Notes: generated by a model not told the origin, from the letters alone. DNA of 64,000 nucleotides from Veillonella sp. 3310 (GCF_003999875.1 NZ_RQVJ01000003.1:124001-188000); one strand, 5' to 3'; shown: positions 1-7,640, counted from the stretch's first letter. Numbers and translations: made by a program.

Positions 1-146
1 TGCCACTACTTAATCTTGATACTAAAGATATTATCTTAGAAAAAGGCGAACGAGTAGCACAGGGAATTTTCATGAAATACTTACTCACAGATGATGATAA
101 TTCCACAGATACACGTAACGGTGGGATTGGGTCTACGGGTAAATAG
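1..146 (+). CDS. dut: dUTPase, C-terminal end (5' truncated by window)
   Basis: Only the last 47 codons are in the window, read from position 3. The end reads KGERVAQGIF, then a short linker, then GGIGSTGK before TAG. This is the C-terminal part of trimeric dUTPases, including the flexible glycine-rich motif V that closes over the nucleotide. The enzyme hydrolyses dUTP to dUMP and pyrophosphate, keeping uracil out of phage DNA. Its stop is two bases before the next start codon, so it heads the same transcription unit. The rest of the gene and the prophage left end lie outside the window. Confidence 0.85.
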   Translation, partial: PLLNLDTKDIILEKGERVAQGIFMKYLLTDDDNSTDTRNGGIGSTGK

Positions 147-148
147 CA

Positions 149-493
149 ATGGATAAAATATACATAGTATATCACCATGATGTGGATTCTCTAATTTCAT
201 ACGATAGATACGTATATTCGGTGCATAATAATCTAGTTGATAGCTTGCGTTCGATTGCTAGAGCGTATGAACAGTTAGATAAAAACCAAAAAGAGTATGA
301 AGAGTTATTGCGAACTGGTGCTCCAAATGATGACAAAGAGTTTTACGAAATCGAGGATAAACTCAGCTGGTTGTTAAGTCGTACGAAGGCATACAACAGA
401 TATTCACTAGAGGAAGTGGCTTTAGATGAAGAAACTGGAGAGGTAATCAGTACTTGTATGCTAGATAACAAAACAGGCAAGAGAATCTTTTAA
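149..493 (+). CDS. hypothetical phage early protein, 114 aa
   Basis: I do not recognise this protein. It starts two bases after the dUTPase stop with only a weak ribosome site, suggesting translational coupling. It is soluble and probably mostly helical, with an acidic middle (residues about 45-80, many E, D and K) and no signal peptide or membrane segment. The downstream gene follows within 20 bases on the same strand, so it belongs to the early operon with dUTPase and the DNA methylase. Confidence 0.65.
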   Translation: MDKIYIVYHHDVDSLISYDRYVYSVHNNLVDSLRSIARAYEQLDKNQKEYEELLRTGAPNDDKEFYEIEDKLSWLLSRTKAYNRYSLEEVALDEETGEVISTCMLDNKTGKRIF

Positions 494-508
494 AAGGAAT
501 AGGTGGAA

Positions 509-976
509 ATGGTCAAATATCTGAATAAAGCAAATAAAACGAATTTGTTGATATTGTGCTTGATGGCTTCAGAAGCACAACATATAGGTCAAGCCTTGCA
601 ACTAGAAGGGCAACTTAAACGCAAGGCAACAACAATAAGTACATACGCACAGAATCTCTTTCAAGAGATAATGGAATGTCTTGACGATAGTCAAAAGAAA
701 CAGATGTTAAGGCTTATTAGAGATAACACAATAGAGGTAGTGCCTACTAATGTGTTTACTAAACGAGAAAGACAGGATGAGGAAGATTCTTGGGTGACAA
801 TACTAGCACAAAAAGCCTTTGAATCAAACTGTATCAAGTGTCGATTGAAAGACCATAATGCATGCAGTCTAAAAGACGCAATGATACATATGGGGATAGA
901 TATGGTGCATGAGAATACAGACGATTGTCCGTATCGTGTACAGTTCGATGAACAGGGGAATTTTATCCATGACTGA
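509..976 (+). CDS. hypothetical protein with C-terminal cysteine cluster
   Basis: A soluble protein of about 155 residues. The last third carries four cysteines spaced CxxC (CIKC), C (HNAC) and C (DDCPYRV), a pattern that could bind a metal. It resembles what I remember of the phage family DUF5651, but I hold that loosely. The frame is open from GTG 503. ATG 509 is preferred because AAAGGA at 493-498 lies ten bases upstream, although GTG 503 cannot be excluded. The stop overlaps the next start. Confidence 0.6.
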   Translation: MVKYLNKANKTNLLILCLMASEAQHIGQALQLEGQLKRKATTISTYAQNLFQEIMECLDDSQKKQMLRLIRDNTIEVVPTNVFTKRERQDEEDSWVTILAQKAFESNCIKCRLKDHNACSLKDAMIHMGIDMVHENTDDCPYRVQFDEQGNFIHD

Positions 977-1373
977 TTTCTTTAGCAGATATAACAAACA
1001 GGTAAAAGATGACCTTGCGATTATCGATATCGCAATTACAAACGTATATAAAGAAATGAAAAAAGCCAAACAGCATGCACTGGAGAATGGTATCGATGTG
1101 AAACCGTTTGATAGACTTCTTTCAGTGTACCATGCAATAGATAGAACTCATGCACATATCTATACGGCGTTACAGCAATTCAAGCTAGACATTAGAACAA
1201 TTCTAGTGAAAGTCTTTGACATGTATATATACGTTGATACGTTATATCATTGGTACAAACTAAGTGGGTATAGCCAGCTTGAGCAAGAAATCTATAACTT
1301 ATATGTGCTAAGTAAACATCTATATGATTGGACATTTAGAAAACATCAAGCGATTAACGCAGGAGGAGTATGA
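969..1373 (+). CDS. hypothetical helical protein, 134 aa
   Basis: The frame is open from 909, but ATG 969 is the likely start because it overlaps the upstream stop (976) in the usual phage coupled arrangement. The product is all-helical in appearance, with aromatic residues and leucines at regular spacing and no membrane segment. Its stop overlaps the ATG of the methylase by four bases. No family recognised. Confidence 0.6.
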   Translation: MTDFFSRYNKQVKDDLAIIDIAITNVYKEMKKAKQHALENGIDVKPFDRLLSVYHAIDRTHAHIYTALQQFKLDIRTILVKVFDMYIYVDTLYHWYKLSGYSQLEQEIYNLYVLSKHLYDWTFRKHQAINAGGV

Positions 1374-2176
1374 ATCCATTGATAAATTACCGTGGTGGTA
1401 AAAAGCTGGAGATTAAATATTTCAAGCATTACATACCAGCGGAATATAACAGATATATAGAACCCTTTATTGGTGGCGGTGCGGTATATTTTCACTTAGA
1501 GCCACTAGGCAGAGCAATAATCAACGATGTAAATAAACATCTGATTAATTACTATAGAGGTATCGTTACAGACGGCAACAGGGTGATAGAAGAACTTAAA
1601 GAATTAAAGTCTACTATTGGTAACATGAAAGATGTAGACCGTGAACGTAAACTCTTTAATGAACTAAGAGATTGTTACAACGGATTAAAAGACAGTAAGT
1701 ATCACGAATCTACGTTATATCACTTTTTGAATAAACTAAGCCATGGGTCAAGGTTCAGTGTCAACAGTCAAGGACATTATAACAACTCATATGTAGGTAG
1801 ACCTAACCTACCAGTGACGGTTACAGAAAAACATGTTGAGTTACTAAAGAATACACAGATATGTAATACAGACTACAAAGAAATCATGAACATGGCAACA
1901 GAAGATGACTTTATCTTTTTAGACCCTCCATATGATTGTGCATACACTTGTTATGGTAACAAAGGAAATCCATTCAAAGAACAAGAGCATGTAGAATTAT
2001 GTGGGATGTTTAAACAGTCTAAAGCTAAAATCTTAATGATATTAAATGCCACAGACTTTACAAGGCGGTTGTACAACGAATATATCGTTGATGAGTATTC
2101 TAAACGATATGCAATGCACATAACTGATAAGCCAAATTCACCACCAGCTAAACATCTCATTATTAAAAACTACTAG
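1370..2176 (+). CDS. D12-class DNA adenine N6-methyltransferase (Dam-like)
   Basis: This 268-residue protein has the two hallmarks of Dam/M.DpnII-type methylases. FIGGG at residues 33-37 is the AdoMet-binding motif I, and DPPY at 185-188 is the catalytic motif IV, in the alpha-class order. The N-terminal NYRGGKK is also typical. It transfers a methyl group to the N6 of adenine in a short site. No restriction endonuclease is next to it, so it is probably an orphan enzyme that masks phage DNA from host restriction. The recognition sequence cannot be read from the protein alone. Confidence 0.9.
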   Translation: MNPLINYRGGKKLEIKYFKHYIPAEYNRYIEPFIGGGAVYFHLEPLGRAIINDVNKHLINYYRGIVTDGNRVIEELKELKSTIGNMKDVDRERKLFNELRDCYNGLKDSKYHESTLYHFLNKLSHGSRFSVNSQGHYNNSYVGRPNLPVTVTEKHVELLKNTQICNTDYKEIMNMATEDDFIFLDPPYDCAYTCYGNKGNPFKEQEHVELCGMFKQSKAKILMILNATDFTRRLYNEYIVDEYSKRYAMHITDKPNSPPAKHLIIKNY

Positions 2177-2183
2177 GAGTGCT

Positions 2184-2558
2184 ATGGACACAATACGAAT
2201 GAATACTATAATCTTCTATACGGTGATTAAAATCGTTAATGCTATCAAGATATTAAAAACAGCGAATATCGAAAAGATAGATAACGATAAGTTTAAAAAC
2301 AAAATGTACTGTATATATGTGAGTGGTGCTTTAGAGAGTATTCTAAGAACATTGTCGCAAGTCAAAACTAGCAAGAATAAACTACAGACTTTAGGCAAGG
2401 CGTGGAAAAAGCTAGAGATTCTTAAACAGTCTATAATCTATAGGTATAAATATTTTGACGAACTTGGGGTAGATGGACTTGAGGTTAGACATTTGATAGA
2501 AAACTCAGAGATAAGCCTATCGGCATATCTACTGAAAGAAACAGAGGTGAAACAATGA
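2184..2558 (+). CDS. hypothetical helical protein, 124 aa
   Basis: Lysine-rich, predicted all-helical protein with no signal peptide or recognisable motif. GGAGTG at 2177-2182 is the ribosome site. Its 3' end overlaps the next ATG by four bases. It begins the run of small helical proteins between the methylase and the cysteine-rich protein at 4909. Function unknown. Confidence 0.6.
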   Translation: MDTIRMNTIIFYTVIKIVNAIKILKTANIEKIDNDKFKNKMYCIYVSGALESILRTLSQVKTSKNKLQTLGKAWKKLEILKQSIIYRYKYFDELGVDGLEVRHLIENSEISLSAYLLKETEVKQ

Positions 2559-3139
2559 CAGACAATGAAACAAGAGAAATTAAACGGTGCTATGGAAATG
2601 TGGAAAACCAAATCGATGAGATTCTAGCAACGATTGATACTATTGACCGTAACGAAATCAAGGCAAGACTAAAGAATGCGGCGCTAGATATTAAGAAAAT
2701 CGGTTATTGTCTTTATGGATGGGATGACGAAAAGACAAAAATCATCCAATACGATGAAAAGCTGGAAGAGATTTTTAATTATGTAGACAGCAAGCTGGTA
2801 AATGCATATTGTTATTTTATTGAGGATAATGAACTAACAGAAAATGACAGTGTGATGTTTTACCCTAAATGTACTGCATTGGCGATTTTCAACATGCTGA
2901 CAGAAGCAGAGGAATGCGTAAGAGAATATACGTGCATGGAATACGGTCGAATTGTTAGACTAAGGCATGTTGGGTCGCTTGTTAGTAGACTGATTGTTAT
3001 TGAGGACGTTGTTGAAACTCACAAAAAGGTATTACTGGAGCTTGGTGTCAACGGTGAAGCGGTTCTATGTGAACTACGTGGAGCGATTTTAAAACTACAG
3101 CATTTTTTATGGAAACATATTCCACCTATTAAACAGTAA
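2555..3139 (+). CDS. hypothetical helical protein, paralogue of the next gene
   Basis: A 194-residue soluble protein. Its C-terminal half (about residues 105-190) aligns without gaps with the C-terminal half of the 3182-3622 product: CTALAIFNML against CVTLAIYYML, SLVSRLIVIEDVVE against TFATRLIILENSVE, and LRGAILKLQHFL against LHKAISLLQKFL. The N-terminal third is not shared. This is a tandem duplication within the early operon. No known domain recognised. Confidence 0.65.
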   Translation: MTDNETREIKRCYGNVENQIDEILATIDTIDRNEIKARLKNAALDIKKIGYCLYGWDDEKTKIIQYDEKLEEIFNYVDSKLVNAYCYFIEDNELTENDSVMFYPKCTALAIFNMLTEAEECVREYTCMEYGRIVRLRHVGSLVSRLIVIEDVVETHKKVLLELGVNGEAVLCELRGAILKLQHFLWKHIPPIKQ

Positions 3140-3181
3140 GGAGTAGTCAATTAACTGTAACTGAAAGGAGAACTATTAGAC

Positions 3182-3622
3182 ATGGAAACAACTGAAAAAT
3201 ATAAAGTATCCATTAACGGTATGATTTCTATTCAATGGTCAGATGAAGTTGGGAGGTTGCTAGAGGCGGTAAAAGAGCATTTATCAACAGCACGTTGGCG
3301 ATTTATCTCAAACAATGTATTCATTGGTTCTGATAAAGAGTTTTTTCAACAGAATTGTGTGACTTTGGCAATCTATTATATGTTGTTCGAAATCGATACC
3401 AATGTAGGCGATTATAAACATGAATGCCACAAAGCATACGTTAAATTAAGAAGTATTGGTACTTTTGCAACACGATTAATCATTCTCGAAAATTCTGTAG
3501 AAGAGTACTGTAGAGAACTTAACGCATTAAATATTGACAGCGAGAAAGTTCTAAGCGACCTGCACAAAGCGATTTCACTATTACAAAAGTTTTTACACGA
3601 GCAAAATCTATCCGTTAGATAA
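3182..3622 (+). CDS. hypothetical helical protein, paralogue of the preceding gene
   Basis: A 146-residue protein preceded by AAAGGAG at 3164-3170. Residues about 60-143 are homologous to the C-terminal half of the 2555-3139 product, with the conserved core (R/T)LI(V/I)(I/L)E near residue 100. The N-terminus differs and may be a short beta-containing region (KVSINGMISIQW). No catalytic motif is visible. The conserved part is helical and may mediate dimerisation or partner binding. Confidence 0.65.
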   Translation: METTEKYKVSINGMISIQWSDEVGRLLEAVKEHLSTARWRFISNNVFIGSDKEFFQQNCVTLAIYYMLFEIDTNVGDYKHECHKAYVKLRSIGTFATRLIILENSVEEYCRELNALNIDSEKVLSDLHKAISLLQKFLHEQNLSVR

Positions 3623-3636
3623 CAGGAGCAATACAG

Positions 3637-4071
3637 ATGAAAAACACAACGTTTGAACAGTTGGTAAACACGTTACAACAACAAACGTGTAAGCTAAAGA
3701 AAATCGTAGTCGATGATGTCTCTTTAGACAATAAACGGTTATCTATCTACGGTAGTTCTATCTACATGTATATTGCAATGATTACAGACATTATAAATGT
3801 ATATGTAGATGAACTACAGAAAGAAACTGCAGGATGTGGCGATAGTGTCAAAATGGTAGACGCAGCAACGGTAACAGCCGTATGCTTGCTACTATTGAAT
3901 ATCAAGCAGAAAATGGATATGGATATTAAACCGTTTGAAGAACTACCGCTTAATCTATCGGAATTTAAAGCTGTAGTTGAGTACATGCTGGACAGTATTG
4001 AATGTTGTATCGGTAGGAAAGCAGTGCAAGAACAAAATCTAAAGTATTCTAAACCTACTGTAATTCACTAA
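3637..4071 (+). CDS. hypothetical helical protein, 144 aa
   Basis: Opens with TTFEQLVNTL, followed by long helices and a leucine-rich stretch (CLLLLNIKQK) near residue 90. The 4474-4878 product has a similar plan (SFEILVNYI at the start, then LVVLLVMHIKR), so the two may be distant relatives. The leucine-rich segment contains charged flanks and is more likely a buried helix than a membrane span. Ribosome site CAGGAG at 3623-3628. Confidence 0.6.
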   Translation: MKNTTFEQLVNTLQQQTCKLKKIVVDDVSLDNKRLSIYGSSIYMYIAMITDIINVYVDELQKETAGCGDSVKMVDAATVTAVCLLLLNIKQKMDMDIKPFEELPLNLSEFKAVVEYMLDSIECCIGRKAVQEQNLKYSKPTVIH

Positions 4072-4082
4072 GGAGAACAAAA

Positions 4083-4490
4083 ATGAAACTAACAAGCGAT
4101 TCTTTCAAGGGAAATATTTGCATGATATCTCATATAGCATGCGAACTTGAGAATGTTGCTATGTATAGCACTGTAGATGAATCTAAAGATAATGAATGCA
4201 ATGCAAAATCATTAAAGTGTACAATGCATTCGATGGCAAACATGTTACAGTCGCATGGAATGAACTTAACGGTCAATATCAAGACAAAACGGAGTAAGCC
4301 AAAACGTGAAGATATTATTCTGTTAAAATCCATGCGAATGCTAGCCAAAAGTATTGAGGACTTGATGATGAGAAACATGGAGTTAGTCACAATGATTAAT
4401 TTTGACAGAGTGGAATACATGCAAAAACTGACGTTCTTAATCGACATGATAAAAGAACTAGAGGATAAATACGGTGATATTCATGAATAA
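4083..4490 (+). CDS. hypothetical helical protein, 135 aa
   Basis: Methionine- and lysine-rich soluble protein (several KxxM and MxxM positions) with a basic middle (KTKRSKPKRE, about residues 67-76). AAGGAG at 4071-4076 supports ATG 4083. The end overlaps the next gene by 17 bases. No family recognised; the basic patch might contact nucleic acid, but this is only suggestive. Confidence 0.6.
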   Translation: MKLTSDSFKGNICMISHIACELENVAMYSTVDESKDNECNAKSLKCTMHSMANMLQSHGMNLTVNIKTKRSKPKREDIILLKSMRMLAKSIEDLMMRNMELVTMINFDRVEYMQKLTFLIDMIKELEDKYGDIHE

Positions 4491-4878
4491 ATCGTTTGAG
4501 ATATTGGTAAATTATATACATCTTAAATTAGATTTAATCGAACATGAGTTAGAGAAATCAGAGTATCTACAGGTAAGTCGCGCACCACGCAATATAATAA
4601 TGCTAGTTGTGCTCTTAGTTATGCATATTAAACGGTGCAAGGCAAATCCTATATTTGATAAATTAAGTGACCTTTGTGAAGATGAAGTGTTATCTAATCT
4701 ATGTGCTATATATGATTCATCTTACAGAATGGAAAATGCATATTATGAGCGTATCGGACAGATTGATTGTGAAGGAGATAGTGCATGCAATATCTATGAG
4801 TTACTGAGCGATATTACTTCTGATATATTACATTTCCTACAAACAAAACATGTAGGATTCCGTCAAAGAGTGGAATAA
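4474..4878 (+). CDS. hypothetical helical protein, 131-134 aa
   Basis: Two starts are possible. GTG 4474 has GAGGA eight bases upstream. ATG 4483 overlaps the previous stop but sits seventeen bases from that site. Spacing favours GTG. The protein is acidic and helical and its beginning resembles the 3637 product. Near its 3' end the DNA holds CCTACA (4836-4841) paired with TGTAGG (4851-4856), and a GTTATTTAT box follows the stop. Those elements belong to the leader of the next gene. Confidence 0.55.
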   Translation: MIFMNKSFEILVNYIHLKLDLIEHELEKSEYLQVSRAPRNIIMLVVLLVMHIKRCKANPIFDKLSDLCEDEVLSNLCAIYDSSYRMENAYYERIGQIDCEGDSACNIYELLSDITSDILHFLQTKHVGFRQRVE

Positions 4879-4884
4879 ACTGTA

Positions 4885-4893
4885 GTTATTTAT
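4885..4893 (+). promoter_or_regulatory. GTTATTTAT leader box upstream of the Cys-rich gene
   Basis: An exact GTTATTTAT, directly followed by TAGGGGG, the ribosome site of the gene at 4909. The same nine bases sit at the same place in the other prophage leaders (7692, 9808, 10509, 10980, 11442, 12379, 13427, 14188, 14981 and minus 18848). A hairpin arm pair (4836-4841 with 4851-4856) lies upstream, as in the other copies, but here inside coding sequence and without a clear promoter. Confidence 0.55.
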
Positions 4894-4908
4894 TAGGGGG
4901 TAAGCACG

Positions 4909-5142
4909 ATGAAATGTTTAGCTATGTGTAAAAGTTCGCCATGCATGGGTTGCGAACATAGAAGTATTGGATGTCATGATAAGTGTTCTAAGTACGGCGA
5001 ATACAAAGCTATATTATATAAAGAATCACAAGAACGTATCGAACGTGTTAGAACATGGTATCCTAACAAGTCAGAAGCGTCAATTTGTGGACATAGAAAT
5101 ACATTTCATTCAAGACGTAGAGAGGTGGTGGCTACTCTATGA
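4909..5142 (+). CDS. small cysteine-rich, probably zinc-binding phage protein
   Basis: A 77-residue basic protein. The first 30 residues carry seven cysteines and two histidines in the order C, C, CxxC (CMGC), C-H and C (GCHDKC). A SPCMGCEHRSIGCHDKC-like pattern followed by YGEYK is common in short phage proteins and looks like a compact zinc knuckle. The tail (RIERVRTWYP onward) is basic and may bind DNA or RNA. TAGGGGG gives a strong ribosome site. Specific function unknown. Confidence 0.7.
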   Translation: MKCLAMCKSSPCMGCEHRSIGCHDKCSKYGEYKAILYKESQERIERVRTWYPNKSEASICGHRNTFHSRRREVVATL

Positions 5143-5303
5143 ATAGATTTCTTATCGGGGTAATGGTATCAATGCTACTGATTGCAATCACAGGCACAGT
5201 ATTCACAGGTACAGACCGTCAATAGTGTCTAATGTTTATTGGATTTGTGATGTTTACTTGGGGCATTGCAGAAAGTTTATTATCAAGCAAGGAGAAATCA
5301 TGA
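5139..5303 (+). pseudogene. small two-helix membrane protein interrupted by in-frame TAG
   Basis: ATG 5139 opens a frame that reads a hydrophobic N-terminus and ...GTDRQ, meets TAG at 5223-5225, then continues in the same frame as CLMFIGFVMFTWGIAES to TGA 5301-5303. The part after TAG matches the second helix of the 5477 product (CLLFLAGCIVILAIAES), and the whole layout matches the two genes that follow. The ancestral gene was therefore about 54 codons. The next gene starts inside its last codons (ATGA overlap), as expected for a coupled intact gene. Either a decayed gene or an amber read-through product; only the first 28 residues would be made normally. Confidence 0.6.
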
Positions 5304-5473
5304 ATAGTTTTTCAACAAAATACATTATTTCAATTATTATACTCACTATACTTATTATCGTATTTAGAGACCCAGAGATTGCAGAAATCTTACGAAATTT
5401 ATTAGGCTGTATTATCTTACTAGCTTTTGTAGAAACAATGAATATTCTTTTAAACAAAGCAAAGGGAGATTAA
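5300..5473 (+). CDS. small two-helix membrane protein, 57 aa
   Basis: The frame is open from 5225, but ATG 5300 is the start because AAGGAG lies at 5289-5294 and the ATGA overlaps the preceding frame. Two hydrophobic helices (about residues 8-24 and 34-50) are joined by a short polar turn. It belongs to a three-member tandem family (5139, 5300, 5477) with MNSF at the start and a second helix ending near A(F/I)(V/A)E. Probably an inner-membrane protein; the role could be host-membrane modification or superinfection effects, which is a guess. Confidence 0.65.
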   Translation: MNSFSTKYIISIIILTILIIVFRDPEIAEILRNLLGCIILLAFVETMNILLNKAKGD

Positions 5474-5476
5474 ATT

Positions 5477-5713
5477 GTGAATAGTTTTACCTTAAAGTAT
5501 ATAATCTCCATATTGGTCATTGGTGTTATTATGTTGTTTACTGACAATATAAAGACAGCATGTTTACTATTTCTTGCGGGGTGTATTGTTATATTAGCAA
5601 TTGCAGAATCATTTACGGTTGATTGGGAAGAAACAAAAAAGGTGAAGAAGAATGAAACAACATATAAAAAGGTGGATGTATCTGTACATGTTTTACCTAG
5701 TCGCAATTCCTAA
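5477..5713 (+). CDS. small membrane protein of the same family, 78 aa, GTG start
   Basis: Starts MNSFTLKYIISI, nearly the same as the preceding product (MNSFSTKYIISI). It has two membrane helices (about 8-21 and 28-46) and then a charged cytoplasmic tail that the paralogues lack. GTG 5477 follows AAGGGAG at 5461-5467. The 3' end overlaps the next small gene in another frame for about 60 bases, so part of the tail may be a read-on extension. Confidence 0.6.
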   Translation: MNSFTLKYIISILVIGVIMLFTDNIKTACLLFLAGCIVILAIAESFTVDWEETKKVKKNETTYKKVDVSVHVLPSRNS

Positions 5714-5822
5714 CTTCTTTGTTACTAATAGTGTAATCAAATTAGGTTTAATAGGTATTATGATTTTTCTATTGATTATGTTCTATCGGTCAACGGTAGA
5801 TAGAATCTATAGAAAAAGATAG
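5652..5822 (+). CDS. small membrane protein, 56 aa
   Basis: ATG 5652 follows AGGTGAAG. The 56-residue product has a basic start (KQHIKRWM), two hydrophobic helices (about 9-26 and 30-46) and a basic end (YRKR), a typical positive-outside/loop arrangement for a two-helix inner-membrane protein. It overlaps the previous gene and its stop is a few bases before the XRE gene. Too short for routine gene finders. Confidence 0.5.
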   Translation: MKQHIKRWMYLYMFYLVAIPNFFVTNSVIKLGLIGIMIFLLIMFYRSTVDRIYRKR

Positions 5823-5833
5823 GAGGAATCATA

Positions 5834-6187
5834 TTGTTATCAGAATATGGAAAGACCTTGCGGAAAATACGCATAGATAAGGGCTTGACGATGGCACAAA
5901 TGGCAAAAGCCGTTGGCATTACATCGGCATATTTGTCAACGATAGAACGAGGTAATCGAAAAATTCCAAAGAACCTAACTCAAAATATTATCGGTCATTA
6001 TGAGTTATCCAATGAACAAGTTGCAGAATTACAAAAAGCAGAACTTCAAAGTATGGATAGTCTTGAGATTGAATTATCAGCTGTTAGCCTACATAAAAAG
6101 ACTTTGGTGTTGTCGCTTGCAAAGAATCTAAAGAATATGACATACGAACAAGTCGCAAGGATTAAAAGCATTATGGAGGAAAACTAA
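5834..6187 (+). CDS. XRE-family helix-turn-helix regulator, TTG start
   Basis: Residues about 7-60 form a Cro/C1-type HTH: LRKIRIDKGLTMAQMAKAVG, then the recognition helix around SAYLSTIERGNRKIP. The remaining 55 residues are helical and probably dimerise. TTG 5834 lies seven bases after a perfect AGGAGG (5821-5826), so a non-ATG start is well supported. It is in the middle of the rightward early operon rather than divergent from it, so it may modulate later stages rather than serve as the lysogeny repressor. The stop overlaps the next ATG by one base. Confidence 0.8.
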   Translation: MLSEYGKTLRKIRIDKGLTMAQMAKAVGITSAYLSTIERGNRKIPKNLTQNIIGHYELSNEQVAELQKAELQSMDSLEIELSAVSLHKKTLVLSLAKNLKNMTYEQVARIKSIMEEN

Positions 6188-6357
6188 TGGATATACATAT
6201 GTGGGTATCAATCGTGAATGTGCTGCTAGCTTTCACAGTAGGTGCATTAATGGCGAGGGATACAGACTTGCCTATATGGATTTTGAGTTTAGTGTATTTT
6301 GTAGTAACAACATTAGTACATGTAGTTGGACTTTACATCTTTAGTATAAAACCGTGA
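6187..6357 (+). CDS. small membrane protein, 56 aa
   Basis: ATG 6187 overlaps the last base of the XRE stop. The 56-residue product has two hydrophobic helices (about 5-23 and 30-53) separated by ARDTDLP. Not obviously related in sequence to the 5300/5477 family but similar in size and topology. Below the length cut-off of usual ORF calls. Role unknown. Confidence 0.5.
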   Translation: MDIHMWVSIVNVLLAFTVGALMARDTDLPIWILSLVYFVVTTLVHVVGLYIFSIKP

Positions 6358-6411
6358 GATACTTTCTTGCTTTAAAATCTATAGGATAAGGCATAGAAGA
6401 ATAGGAGAATT

Positions 6412-6837
6412 ATGGCTAAAGAATTAAGCGACATTAGGTATAGTCTATCAAGAGTGTTAGATAAAGTTTCAACGTTGTTTTATATATCTAAATTAAAAGG
6501 CAATCTATTAATGAGTGAATTGCTAGACAATAGTAGGTTGATGTTGTTCCAATCTACCTATAGCAATCCACTTAATTCTTGCTCAAGTGAGATTTGCAAT
6601 AGTAGTAATATTTTTGAATTAGACGGCGAATATCTGTTGGTTTGGGGTAGAGCAAAAACAGCGCTTATCGTTATCAATCATATTACGCAGAGTTGTCAAG
6701 ACAGTAAGTACATTGATGAGATTAAAGAAGTCGAAGAAGAATTATCTTTAATTGTTGATGAAATGGAAGATTTTATCCGTTTGGTAATCGTTGATATTGA
6801 CAGTATTGAAGAATCGGAGTTAAATGTGATATCATGA
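6412..6837 (+). CDS. hypothetical helical protein, 141 aa
   Basis: Soluble, acidic, predicted helical (several heptad-like stretches such as residues 105-135 rich in E, I, V and L). TAGGAG at 6400-6405 precedes ATG 6412. The end overlaps the next gene by four bases (ATGA). First of three consecutive small helical proteins of unknown function. Confidence 0.6.
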   Translation: MAKELSDIRYSLSRVLDKVSTLFYISKLKGNLLMSELLDNSRLMLFQSTYSNPLNSCSSEICNSSNIFELDGEYLLVWGRAKTALIVINHITQSCQDSKYIDEIKEVEEELSLIVDEMEDFIRLVIVDIDSIEESELNVIS

Positions 6838-7187
6838 CAGAAAAAGAACTTGTTGAATACATTCAACATAGACTTGACGAGATAATTGACGTTATTGAGC
6901 GTGCAATTGAAAATGGAGATGGTGACTTTGAAACAAATTGTCTCTATAAGTATCTAATCATGCAATGCAATAGCACAAAGAGTTTTGTCGGAATTGCGTC
7001 AACGAGACCGTGGCGTAAAAAAGATTTATGCAGAATATATCATTTAATTTACAACTCTATGCTATCTATTGATTTGCTTTTTGAGTACGAAAAAGATAAT
7101 TTTGGATACTACGAGTACACAGACTTGGATGAATTGTTGACAGATTGCATGCAAACGTTAAGCGGTCAAATGTTATTAACACAATAA
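6834..7187 (+). CDS. hypothetical helical protein, 117 aa
   Basis: Begins TEKELVEYIQHRLDEIIDVI, a clear amphipathic helix, and ends with a second acidic helical region. It has a conserved-looking RPWRKKDL turn near residue 60. Translation is coupled to the preceding gene through ATGA. No known family. Confidence 0.6.
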   Translation: MTEKELVEYIQHRLDEIIDVIERAIENGDGDFETNCLYKYLIMQCNSTKSFVGIASTRPWRKKDLCRIYHLIYNSMLSIDLLFEYEKDNFGYYEYTDLDELLTDCMQTLSGQMLLTQ

Positions 7188-7220
7188 AATCTCTTAAATA
7201 GATAGAAAGTGGGTGAAACA

Positions 7221-7586
7221 ATGACAAAAGAATGGAAACTTAGGGTGATATATCACAGGTTGACAGAAACAGTTGATATTTTTAGATACAATCAAAAATC
7301 ATATAAAGGCGAGGGAATAGAGTCAATATGTGCATTAAGATATGCTATTACAGTATGTAAAGTTGTGAAATCAATTGTTGATGAGATACAGAATAAGAAT
7401 AAGCAAGGGAAAGAACTTGTCGAACTTTTGTATTTATCAAAATTTATTCTACACGGGATTAATGAGACAAGTTATTACGTACCGTATAGATTAGAAACTG
7501 GAGACTATTCAATAGTTAAAGAGAATTTTGAAGTGTGCATTGATGCGCTAGATAGATTAATTAAATCTTATGAAGAATGCGACTGA
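7221..7586 (+). CDS. hypothetical helical protein, 121 aa
   Basis: Frame open from GTG 7209, but ATG 7221 is chosen because the purine-rich GAAAGTGGGTGAAACA lies directly upstream. The product is helical, soluble and mildly acidic, without a signal peptide. It is the last gene of this transcription unit: an imperfect terminator follows at 7588 and a new promoter at 7641. Confidence 0.6.
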   Translation: MTKEWKLRVIYHRLTETVDIFRYNQKSYKGEGIESICALRYAITVCKVVKSIVDEIQNKNKQGKELVELLYLSKFILHGINETSYYVPYRLETGDYSIVKENFEVCIDALDRLIKSYEECD

Positions 7587-7587
7587 C

Positions 7588-7625
7588 AATAAGTAGCCGT
7601 GTGATATATTCATGTGGCTATTATT
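7588..7625 (+). terminator. imperfect terminator after the first early unit
   Basis: TAGCC (about 7598) pairs with GGCTA (about 7614) with additional flanking AATA/TATT pairing, and is followed by TTATTTTTAT. It separates the operon ending at 7586 from the promoter at 7641. Confidence 0.5.
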
Positions 7626-7640
7626 TTTATAAATAATGTA

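Noticed and set aside
5139-5303. General TAG recoding in the phage
   Set aside because: TAG ends many intact genes here (for example dUTPase and the methylase), so a reassigned code is not supported.
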